From Methyloprofundus sp. (GTDB lineage Bacteria; Pseudomonadota; Gammaproteobacteria; Methylococcales; Methylomonadaceae): a DNA stretch of 14,979 nucleotides. Shown here piece after piece: positions 6,134-14,000 of the stretch (positions are counted from its first letter, which is position 1; every line of letters starts with the position of its first letter). The stretch lies in contig WTCN01000142.1 of the NCBI GenBank assembly GCA_013138555.1, positions 1 to 14,979 on the forward strand. Direction: 5' to 3'. The position numbers and the translations under genes are program-made. Under the pieces are notes generated by a model. The model made no database searches. It was not told the DNA's origin and saw only the letters and a program-made list of their open reading frames with translations.

Positions 6134-6568
6134 TTAATAAGGCTGTTGAATCACCACATAACTAACATTATTACCTGCATATTGTGGCTGATACCACACG
6201 GAGCCACACTGCTGGTAAGCTATGCCCCCTCTAATAATTGTGCTGCAACCTGTCGGTAATGTGTTAACCATCGAACCAATAACCGCCGAGGTCACAGCAA
6301 CCGCCGCACCGACTGCAAGACCCGTTGCAATGGGATGGTAATGACCATGATTACAACAGCCATGACGGGTGTTGACATTCACGTTAACATTCGTATTCCG
6401 GTTTACATTACGATTAATATTGGTGTTGCGGTTTACATTTTTATTGTGATTCACATTACCACGTGAATTTCTTCTTGCATCTGCCTGCTGAGGAACGAGA
6501 AGTAATATCATCGCCACGGATAAGATGGGGATGAATAGATTCAAGGTTTTTTTTAGTTTAGTCATCAT
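6134..6568 (-). CDS. Secreted protein with strictly alternating Asn repeat and Cys/His-rich centre
   Basis: A 144-residue protein with a signal peptide (basic MMTKLKKTLN, hydrophobic core 11-25, likely cleavage after QQADA near residue 31). From residue 38 to 66 every even position is Asn, 15 in a row, with V, H, K, R, T or I between. A near-exact decapeptide duplication lies inside it (NVNRNTNINR at 44-53, NVNRNTNVNV at 54-63). Next comes RHGCCNHGHYH (68-78), a possible metal site, then a small-residue hydrophobic segment (about 82-100). The C-terminal domain has the pattern GGIAYQQCGSVWYQPQY followed by NVSYVVI. I recall similar Y-x-C-G-x-x-W-Y-x-P-x-Y tails in uncharacterised proteobacterial exported proteins. 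Cys108 and Cys121 could pair. The gene begins 13 bases after the DUF2092 stop, and its ribosome site AGAGGA (6577-6582) touches that stop codon, so translation is probably coupled. Confidence 0.8.
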   Translation of the reverse strand: MMTKLKKTLNLFIPILSVAMILLLVPQQADARRNSRGNVNHNKNVNRNTNINRNVNRNTNVNVNVNTRHGCCNHGHYHPIATGLAVGAAVAVTSAVIGSMVNTLPTGCSTIIRGGIAYQQCGSVWYQPQYAGNNVSYVVIQQPY

Positions 6569-6581
6569 TTTTTTATTCCTC

Positions 6582-7391
6582 TTACTTATCCGTATTTACT
6601 TTGCTAAAACTAATTTCCTGATCACCGTCATGCGGTGTAAAAGTATAGTTCTGTGCGTTCAAGTCAGGTGAGGTATTCCATGTCAGTATAGTAATATGCT
6701 GAGGTTGTGTCGCAACATTTTTTTCCGTAATGACTAATTTAAGCGGCAAGGGAGTACCGTCACGCTGAATGCAAATCTGCCAGTCTATCTCGGCTGCACG
6801 AAATGCAAAGTGATTACAACTCACGCCATTGACATTATCTACCCCTATTATTCTAGCCTCCTCTACCGCTGTTACTGAACTATCAGCCGCAGTCCCCCAC
6901 AAAAACAAATCTACGATGGGTATTTCTATAGCATATTTTTGATTCGCTTTTATTGCGAGTTGCCCAATCGTTGCTGGCATATCAAATGAAGCAAAATAGC
7001 CTAAATTAGGGGTATACAATGTAAAAGTCTCCCCATTAAAATAAAATTCTTTCTCGTTATAATAAGTTGAAGATTTTGCCCATAATTTAGAAGGCATCTC
7101 TACTCTAATATCGACTAATTTATCAAGTAGCACTTTTTGCCCATTATCTAACACTTCATCAAAACTCACATCTGCAGTCACGGTAAATTTCTTCAATGAA
7201 CGTAAATAGCTAGACATTTCATCCATTGCCTGAATAGCTGTGGCATATTCATCCACGGTTTTTGCTGCGACTCTTTTGTTTTGTGAGTCACTATCGGGCG
7301 TATAAGTAACGGGCTTATCAGTAACGACGGTACTGCAACTAGCCGTCACTCCTGCCAATATCAGTACGCTTATGGCATTTTTTAGGGTCAT
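6582..7391 (-). CDS. DUF2092-family exported (probable lipo)protein
   Basis: A 269-residue protein whose order of motifs fits the DUF2092 family. A helix (AIQAMDEMSSYLRSLKKFTVTAD, about 52-74) is followed by DEVLDNGQKVLLDKLVDIRVEMPSKL, by FYFNGETFTLYTPNLGYFASF, by IEIPIVDLFLWG, and by DWQICIQRDGTPLPLKLVIT near residue 205. The fold is probably a LolA/LppX-like half-barrel, so binding of a lipid or other hydrophobic ligand in the periplasm is conceivable; this is inference. The N-terminus is a signal peptide with a weak lipobox (VTAS-Cys19). An open frame continues upstream to 7640. I place the start at the ATG at 7391 because AAAGGA (7397-7402) lies just upstream, the signal peptide starts here, and the extra 83 residues look non-coding. 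It is the first gene of a two-gene operon with the alternating-Asn protein. Confidence 0.85.
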   Translation of the reverse strand: MTLKNAISVLILAGVTASCSTVVTDKPVTYTPDSDSQNKRVAAKTVDEYATAIQAMDEMSSYLRSLKKFTVTADVSFDEVLDNGQKVLLDKLVDIRVEMPSKLWAKSSTYYNEKEFYFNGETFTLYTPNLGYFASFDMPATIGQLAIKANQKYAIEIPIVDLFLWGTAADSSVTAVEEARIIGVDNVNGVSCNHFAFRAAEIDWQICIQRDGTPLPLKLVITEKNVATQPQHITILTWNTSPDLNAQNYTFTPHDGDQEISFSKVNTDK

Positions 7392-7610
7392 ATCTGTCCT
7401 TTGTATATTAGTGGCTAAAATCAGTATTCTATAACAGTTTGTAAAATTCAAGTAGTGGATGGTGTAAAGTTGTAATTGTCGTAGTGTAGCGGGAGCGAAT
7501 CTTTGTAAAAAAACTGCAATTGTAATACCCTGTTTATTTATAAGCACTGATTTTAAAGCATATCCAAAAGAAGTCGGTATGTATTTTTCGCAAACAAGAA
7601 TAAAACGAGC
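7392..7610. promoter_or_regulatory. Divergent intergenic region between the DUF2092 operon and the AraC-type regulator
   Basis: These 219 bases must hold the promoters of both divergent units. TTTATTTATAAG at about 7536-7547 is a possible plus-strand -10 region, but no good -35 lies at the right distance. AATTGT occurs twice, within GTTGTAATTGTCG and within TGCAATTGTAAT, about 55 bases apart. Such a pair could be an operator for the neighbouring regulator, but the match is short and may be chance. The arrangement is typical for a regulator controlling its divergent neighbour. Confidence 0.35.
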
Positions 7611-8633
7611 ATGATGAAAGAGAATAAAAAAAACCACCAACTTTTACCCTCTCCCCCTCTAGCATCTGCAGGAACAATGGAAGCGGATGACCCTGCTAAA
7701 TTTGAGCATACTGCACAGCCGTGGGAGTTAATGGTAAAGCCATTGGATAAAAACACCTTTGCCCACTGTAAAACCTACCTGATAACACCTTCAATCATAA
7801 TCTATAAGGAGAGCTTTGCTTCTGCCATTCAGATTCATGGTCTAACACCTGATAGGATGCTGAGCTTCACGATACCTCTTAAACTAGGCAAACAATCTTT
7901 GTACTGGGATAAACCTATCAATCAACGTGAAATACCTGCGAGTCTTCCTGGTGGTTTAGATGTAGTGCTGGATGCCGGACAGGCTCATATTATTGTATTA
8001 ATAGAACTGAGTCTATTAGAGCGGATGCTAACGAAAGAACAGCTGACAGCACTAAAATATGCCGCATCACAGCGTCGTTTGCCCATTATTGAGCGCGCAC
8101 TTGATGCTTTTACGCAGTGGCTGCTGAACTTACTTGACCAGACTCAGCAGCAAACTAATATTTTCCAGTATGCTTCAGTATTACGCTCTCTAGAAGAAGA
8201 CTTGCTGCAGCATTTGCTAAACGTTGTTCGCTTGCCTTTACAAATACCTGCCAGAGACTCTCGGGAAAAACGCCGTCTAGGATTTGAACGGGCTCTTGAG
8301 TTTTTGCGTGAAGCAGATTTATCATCCCTTAGCGTACCCGAAATCTGTGACAAAGCTGAAGTTAGCCAACGCACGTTAGAATATGCCTTCCGGGAACATT
8401 TCAATATAACGCCCATTCATTTTATCAGAAAATTACGCCTACATGCAGTACGGAAAACCTTACTAACAGCACATGTTAACGATATAACTATTTCAGATAC
8501 CGCCCATCAATATGGTATCTATGATATGGGGCGTTTTGCTTCAACCTACAAAAGTCACTTTGACGAATTACCTTCACAAACTTTAGCCAAACCAGCGATT
8601 AAAAATATAAACCCTTTTGCACATTTTATATAA
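7611..8633 (+). CDS. AraC-family transcriptional regulator
   Basis: A DNA-binding protein of 340 residues. The C-terminal third carries the two helix-turn-helix units of the AraC/XylS domain: SVPEICDKAEVSQRTLEYAF (241-260), and the second in ITISDTAHQYGIYDMGRFAS (292-311) followed by YKSHFDELPSQTL. The N-terminal 200 residues are a sensing domain of the EutR-like type (AINLHG-like segment AIQIHGLTP at 72-80, then beta strands), with no ligand motif I can name. The phenylalanine of the usual G-F-x-x-x-S-x-F pattern is replaced by Tyr304 in GIYDMGRFASTYKSHF. The start is uncertain: ATG at 7611 has no clear ribosome site, while ATG at 7677 (residue 23) has AGGA four bases upstream and would drop a Pro/Ser-rich tail. 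Possible targets are the divergent DUF2092 operon and the downstream lipase gene. Confidence 0.88.
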   Translation: MMKENKKNHQLLPSPPLASAGTMEADDPAKFEHTAQPWELMVKPLDKNTFAHCKTYLITPSIIIYKESFASAIQIHGLTPDRMLSFTIPLKLGKQSLYWDKPINQREIPASLPGGLDVVLDAGQAHIIVLIELSLLERMLTKEQLTALKYAASQRRLPIIERALDAFTQWLLNLLDQTQQQTNIFQYASVLRSLEEDLLQHLLNVVRLPLQIPARDSREKRRLGFERALEFLREADLSSLSVPEICDKAEVSQRTLEYAFREHFNITPIHFIRKLRLHAVRKTLLTAHVNDITISDTAHQYGIYDMGRFASTYKSHFDELPSQTLAKPAIKNINPFAHFI

Positions 8634-8718
8634 AAAACTAAAAAATTTATTAATCAATCAATACACTAAAGAATCCCATTCCCTCTTAACATCGGCAAGT
8701 TGACTTTTAGCGATCTTT

Positions 8719-8751
8719 AAGGAAAAATTGCACAACGACAGCATTTTTTAG
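8719..8751 (+). promoter_or_regulatory. Possible seven-codon leader ORF overlapping the lipase start
   Basis: AAGGA (8719-8723) precedes a TTG codon at 8728 by four bases. The frame reads L-H-N-D-S-I-F and stops at TAG 8749-8751, whose last base is the first base of the lipase GTG start. Such an overlap could couple translation of the lipase to the leader, which would explain why the GTG has no ribosome site of its own. It may also be chance. Confidence 0.2.
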
Positions 8752-9620
8752 TGACGACAAAAAACAATATCATGGATTTAACCCAACAAACCATTGAGCA
8801 AATAAGCGCCAATCTGCCAACACTTCGGTCAAAAACCAACGAGGATATTTTTCAAACCTCAAAGCTATTACGCGCCTTATTGTTTGCTGAATTATCAATG
8901 ATTGCCTATTTACCCCCCGCACAAGCAACACTTGCCGCCACCAAACTTGGTTTTACAGAAACTGATTTTTTTGATAAGAAAGGTACTCAAGCCTATGCCT
9001 TTGCTAATCACAAGGATATTGTCATTGCCTGTAGGGGCACTGAAACAGATGACTGGAATGACCTTAAAGCCGATATTAATGCGGCACAGGATTTGGCAGA
9101 AACCGTGGGAAGAGTGCATCGTGGTTTCAAAAAAGAAGTCGATGATCTCTGGCCTATTCTGGAAAAAAAATTAGCCCCCAATATTAAAAACCTCTGGTTT
9201 ACAGGACATTCTCTTGGAGGAGCTATGGCAACCATTTGTGCCGGGCGTTGCTCACTTTCAAGTATTCACTCATCACCCGTGCAGATACAAACCTTCGGTA
9301 GCCCGCGTGTTGGTAATAAGCGTTATATCAATCATGTAAAGATTGATTATCTACGCTGGGTTAATAATAATGATATTGTCACTCGATCCCCCCCTGTATG
9401 GATGGGATATCGCCATACTGGAGAAGAAATCTACCTGGACTCAGAGGGGCGAATCAAGACCCTAACTAAAGCGCAACGCAAAAAAGATAGGTGGAAAGGC
9501 TTTGTTTCAGGTCTAAAAAATAAAGAAGTCGACCATTTAAGTGACCATGCCATTACCCGTTATATAGACTATATTTTCCGCGAAGCCATGTATTCAGGTG
9601 AGCTAACAAGTCACGAGTAG
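8751..9620 (+). CDS. Class-3 lipase-family alpha/beta hydrolase (Lipase_3)
   Basis: A 289-residue hydrolase probably acting on acylglycerols or other esters. The catalytic triad can be placed: the nucleophile Ser154 in the elbow GHSLGG (152-157), Asp208 in VNNNDIVTRSP, and His266 in DHLSDHAITRYI. The oxyanion region IACRGTETDDWNDLKAD (92-108) is typical of fungal-type class-3 lipases, as are FGSPRVGN (182-189) and HRGF (123-126). There is no signal peptide or lipobox, so the protein should be cytoplasmic unless exported by another route. The GTG at 8751 lacks a normal ribosome site. The ATG at 8772 (residue 8) is an alternative, also without one. It follows the AraC-type gene by 117 bases on the same strand and may share its transcript or be its target; no terminator is visible between them. 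Confidence 0.92.
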   Translation: MTTKNNIMDLTQQTIEQISANLPTLRSKTNEDIFQTSKLLRALLFAELSMIAYLPPAQATLAATKLGFTETDFFDKKGTQAYAFANHKDIVIACRGTETDDWNDLKADINAAQDLAETVGRVHRGFKKEVDDLWPILEKKLAPNIKNLWFTGHSLGGAMATICAGRCSLSSIHSSPVQIQTFGSPRVGNKRYINHVKIDYLRWVNNNDIVTRSPPVWMGYRHTGEEIYLDSEGRIKTLTKAQRKKDRWKGFVSGLKNKEVDHLSDHAITRYIDYIFREAMYSGELTSHE

Positions 9621-9726
9621 CCGTTAGCCGTTGATTTATAGGAGGTACAACACTGCATCTTTGCAGCCCGAGTGCATTGTGCTGTATTATATTCGCTAAT
9701 TGAAGCACTCAAAGCAGGAAATCCTA

Positions 9727-10776
9727 ATGAAATCACCTTATATTGGTGGACATAATAATGACCAGTTATGCAGCCAATGTAACACTGCATTTGCTTTACT
9801 ATTAGCCGTTACATTTACGATGTTACCTCTTATTGCTGAAGCTCAGGATTTACTGACCCGACCTGATCCGGCAGGTACGCCAACAAAAGTTCAGATTCTG
9901 CTTGCACTGCTTGATATTGATGAGATTGATGGTGCCCAGCAAAGTTTTACCGCCAATGTTTATATCCGAGTCCGATGGCAGGATCCGCGCCTCATTGCGA
10001 CAGCAGGCACTGATCGGAATATTTCTCTAAAGCAGGCATGGCATCCAATAATACAAATTATAAACCGTCAACACCTAAGGACTAGTTTCCCTGAAGGTTT
10101 ATCCGTCCGTAAAAAAGGGATCATATACCAGCAACGTTATTGGGGACAATTTTCAAACCCCCTCAGCCTGAGAGACTTTCCACTCGACCAGCACAATTTT
10201 GAAGTTCGAGTAGTAGTTGCGAATCCAGTTTCCGAAGTACAAATCGTAGACTTTGATGACCCGAAAGTAAAATCAACTCTGGCTGATCAACTTTCCATTG
10301 CAGACTGGGAAATTATCAGCTGGGATACCAGTATCGAAAATTATCACTTATCAACTGGCTTCAGACCTCTTAGCAGTTATGTTTTCCACTTCACTGCAAA
10401 AAGAAAGCTGGGCTATTATATAGTTCAGGTCATTATTCCGTTGACACTTATTGTGATGATGTCATGGATTGTTTTCTGGCTCACACCTTCTGAGAGTGGC
10501 ACTCAAATCAGTATCGCCATCACGTCGGTTTTGACCTTGATCGCCTATCGCTTCACAATTGGTAACGAGTTGCCGCATATTTCTTATCTGACACGTATGG
10601 ATGTATTCCTAATGGGAGCGACTATCCTTGTGTTTGGCGCATTGTTGGAAGCCGCATTAACCAGTCGTTTTATGAATACTGGCAATTTGAACCTGACTGT
10701 CAAGATGGATTGGTGGTCACGAATTATCTTTCCGCTTTGCTTTACCGGACTGATAAGCTTCGCTTTTCTGCTGTGA
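9727..10776 (+). CDS. Prokaryotic pentameric ligand-gated ion channel (GLIC/ELIC-type)
   Basis: A 349-residue subunit of a Cys-loop-superfamily channel in the inner membrane. A signal peptide (hydrophobic core about 21-38, ending AEAQ) precedes a beta-sandwich ligand domain with VRWQDPRL (82-89) and the loop RDFPLDQHNFEVRV (149-162). This is the Cys-loop equivalent, without the two cysteines, as is usual in bacteria. M1 is at about 229-252 and the pore helix M2 at about 256-277 (ISIAITSVLTLIAYRF). The M2-M3 loop GNELPHISYLTR has the conserved LP and Y, M3 is at about 292-312, and M4 is at the C-terminus (331-348). The intracellular M3-M4 loop is short. A Glu (E256) at the inner mouth of M2 resembles the position that favours cations in GLIC. 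The start is ATG 9727, with AGGAA seven bases upstream. An upstream in-frame TTG at 9700 lacks support. The ligand is unknown. Confidence 0.93.
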   Translation: MKSPYIGGHNNDQLCSQCNTAFALLLAVTFTMLPLIAEAQDLLTRPDPAGTPTKVQILLALLDIDEIDGAQQSFTANVYIRVRWQDPRLIATAGTDRNISLKQAWHPIIQIINRQHLRTSFPEGLSVRKKGIIYQQRYWGQFSNPLSLRDFPLDQHNFEVRVVVANPVSEVQIVDFDDPKVKSTLADQLSIADWEIISWDTSIENYHLSTGFRPLSSYVFHFTAKRKLGYYIVQVIIPLTLIVMMSWIVFWLTPSESGTQISIAITSVLTLIAYRFTIGNELPHISYLTRMDVFLMGATILVFGALLEAALTSRFMNTGNLNLTVKMDWWSRIIFPLCFTGLISFAFLL

Positions 10777-10785
10777 CAAATTAAG

Positions 10786-10807
10786 TAACGGGGCTTCATC
10801 CCCATTA
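10786..10807 (+). terminator. Weak hairpin after the ligand-gated channel gene
   Basis: GGGG (10790-10793) and CCCC (10800-10803) pair around a six-base loop; TAA/TTA outside extends the stem after one mismatch. It lies ten bases past the channel stop codon. The following ATTAATTATG is A+T rich but has no U-run, so termination here is only possible. Confidence 0.3.
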
Positions 10808-10950
10808 ATTATGTAAACTACTAAGCCTACCCCCTTCTAAATCATATTATCAGTATTTCTTATCTGACTTTTCGACTAATGACAAAACAGCTTTCACATG
10901 GTAGAATCGGCTAGTTTCACTAACTGAAAATTTTACTAACAAAAAATGGT

Positions 10951-10978
10951 TTTACAGGTCACTTTGATAACATAAAGT
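10951..10978 (+). promoter_or_regulatory. Candidate promoter of gltB
   Basis: TTTACA (10951-10956) and TAAAGT (10973-10978) are separated by 16 bases, giving a 5/6 and a 4/6 match to sigma-70 elements and a 5' leader of a little over 100 bases before the gltB ATG. The rest of the 319-base gap 10777-11095 is A+T rich and holds no gene, clear operator or riboswitch that I can recognise. Confidence 0.3.
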
Positions 10979-11095
10979 GCTGAGCCGTAAAAGAACAGGC
11001 GATCATACAGACGCAACTTTTACCACTTTAACAAATACCTACCAATAAAATTGCATATTAAAACCATATATCATGCTGCAAAACAGGCTGGATGA

Positions 11096-14000
11096 ATGAA
11101 CAAAAGTTCCCCATTGAATAATAAAGATCAAATGTTATATAACGCCGAGTCTTCACAGGATAGCTGTGGAGTAGGCTTTATTACTCATAAACAAAGCAAA
11201 CAGACACATGATTTGCTAAATAAATCACACGAAGCATTGTGTACCATTCCCCATCGTGGTGGTATGTGTGCGGAAGGTATTGGTGATGGTGCCGGTGTCA
11301 ATATTGATTTATCACTGAATTTTTTCCGTAAAGTCACCGAAAAACCGGACCTTGAATTAGGTCAGTTCGGTGTGGCTAACTTTTTCTTTCCAGAAGATCA
11401 TAGTCATTACGATTCTGCAGCTCGTGATTTGGTTGATAAGCATCTAAAAGAATATGGCTTACCGGTTATTAAATGGCGCGACATCCCGGTTGATAATAGC
11501 GTACTCAATGCTGCATCAATTAAAGCACAATTACCGATCAAACAGGTTATCTTTGCTCGTCCGGTAACATCATTAAAAGATGCGGGCCATGATGAATTTG
11601 AACATTACATCCAAGATGTACTATTATCCATCGAAGAAGAGGCTTTTGCACATCATGAATTAGACGGATTTTATCCGCTGTCCATGAGCTCACGCACACA
11701 AGTCTATAAAGGACGCTTAAACTCTAATGAAGTGATTCCTTACTTCACAGACTTATACGATAAAGACCACGAAATTTCTACCCTGTTTTTCCATACACGG
11801 TTTTCTACCAACACGGCACCAGCGACGATGATGGCCCAGCCATTTCGCTATATGGCACATAATGGTGAGTTAAACACTGATAAGAAAAACCGCTTAAGCG
11901 AGCAAGCGATTGCCAGGCAACATGGTAAAACACTAGCTTTTCCTCTAGGTCAGTCTGATTCTAGCCGCCTGGATCAAACTTTATCACGCCGTATTCATGA
12001 AGATAAGCTGGATATCGTCACCGCTATTTTAGCGATGATGCCACCTGCCTGGGAAAATGACACAACTTTATCTGCTGATGTCAAAGCCATGCTGGAATAC
12101 TTCAGCTTATATGAAGAAAAAAATGATGGCCCTGCAGCACTGATTTTCAATGATGGCATACGTGTTGGTGCACGTCTTGACCGCCTTGGCTTACGCCCCT
12201 TACGTTCTGTTGAAACAACAGATTATATCGCAGTGATGTCAGAAGCGGGACAAATTGATTTTCCTTCTGAAGATGTCTTAAAACGTGGACGTATTGAAGC
12301 GGGAGGTATGCTGTATTTTGACCATAGTACTGGTGAAGCATACGATAGCCATCAGGTTATGGAGCGCCTGGCAGCAGAAACTGATTATCATGCCTTATTA
12401 AAAGCGCGAGCCATTCATTTAGATGACCTGGAAAGCGTTTCATTAGGCGAAGTGGATAATCAACACGCTTTTAATATTGATCAACAACATACTGCCTACT
12501 CGCTTAACCAGGAAAGCTTCAAGTTCCTGTTAGATCCTATGCTAAGCACTGGCCTGGAAAAAATCTCTGCCATGGGCTACGGTATTGCACCGAATGCCCT
12601 GGCGGGTGCCGAAGGCGGAATGTCCCGTTATTTCAGTCAACGTTTTGCCCAGGTGACCAACCCACCACTCGATTCATTACGCGAAAGTGATGGTATGACC
12701 TTACGGGTTGCTCTGGGTGCAAAACCTACTTTTTCTGAGCAGCATAGCAAACAATTAGTTATTCAGTCACCGATTTTGCAACGCACTCAACTGGCTCAAA
12801 TTCGCCAGCAATCAACGGTTAGCGTAACCACAATTGATGCATTGTATCCGGTTGGTGCAAACAGTGCTGAACAAAATGGCAAAAACCTTATCCAGGCTTT
12901 AACGGATGTTTGCCTCAAAATCGGCAAGGCAGCAAAAGAGAATACAGGCATCATTATTCTTAGCGATATAAATATCAGCAAAGAGTATGCCGCGATTCCT
13001 GCCCTACTCCTTATTTCAGCTGCCAATCAACATCTGGTTAAAGAAGGCTTACGCTTTAACTCATCACTGATTGCTGAAACAGGTCAGGCAGTGAGTGCAC
13101 ATGATGTTGCGACTATCTTAGGCTTTGGTGCCTCAGCCATTTGCCCATTAAGCGTGCATAACCGAGTTATCTCACACTATAGTGAAGATAAACAACAAGC
13201 GGCACTAGACAGTTATCAAAAAGCGGTAGAAAAATCGCTAATGAAAATCATGGGTAAATTTGGTCTGTGTACCGCAGAAAGCTATATCGGTGGCGAATTC
13301 TTTGAATCAAACTATATAGATACTGACGAACCATTATTACAATTATATTTCCCTAATATCAATTCTTCTGTCGGTGGTGTTCGTTTTGCAGATATTGCCG
13401 CAAGCGCCACTGAATGGCATGAAAAGGCTTTAGCAGTTGATGTAGAAAGTGATATTCCTTTTCTGGGCTTGTTTAAAGAGCGTAATGAAGGTGCGGGACA
13501 TACTTTTGGCAATACTTCCGTTCGTGAATATATTAATATGACGGATGAAGATATTCTGTATATCAATCAGGATAAATCTCCCGCCGTTAGCGATACTGCC
13601 TATTTCGATTTTGGTTATGAAAAACGTACACCTGAGCAAATTGACAGCTTTGGTGTGACCCCTGCGTACCGCAATTTCAGTAAAATTCTGATGCAGGAAC
13701 GCGATAGCCGCCCTGCTGCGTTGCGTGATGTCATGAGTTATCCGGCTGATATTTCTCGCGCCAAAGAAATGACAGAGTTTGATGCAATTTTAGGCAAGCA
13801 GAATTTACACGGCAATATTAATTACAGTATTCGTGGCCTGACGATTAGCCAACAAGATAATATTTTTGAGATTGGTTTAAGTAATGATGCTTCTAAACAA
13901 CGCATAGAAAACCTGGCAGCACATTTTACAGCACGTTTTGCTAAACAGAAACTAAGTATTAAAGCATCAGACACTGCTATTAAAATAACGGTCGATGACG

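Noticed and set aside
7392..7640. N-terminal extension of the DUF2092 protein by 83 residues
   Set aside because: It would place a second, odd hydrophobic stretch before a proper signal peptide, overlaps the start of the divergent regulator, and lacks a ribosome site, whereas ATG 7391 has one.
9640..9699. Strong AGGAGG at about 9641 as the ribosome site of an extra small gene before the ion channel
   Set aside because: No start codon lies 5-12 bases downstream; the later in-frame TTG stops soon after. It may be remnant sequence.
11073..11099. Eight-codon ATG frame ending in TGA that overlaps the gltB ATG
   Set aside because: It has no ribosome site and the overlap (ATGA) can easily arise by chance; kept only as a note.
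12147..13639. Minus-strand open frames inside gltB
   Set aside because: They are antisense to a long conserved coding frame, show no domain features, and have no ribosome sites.
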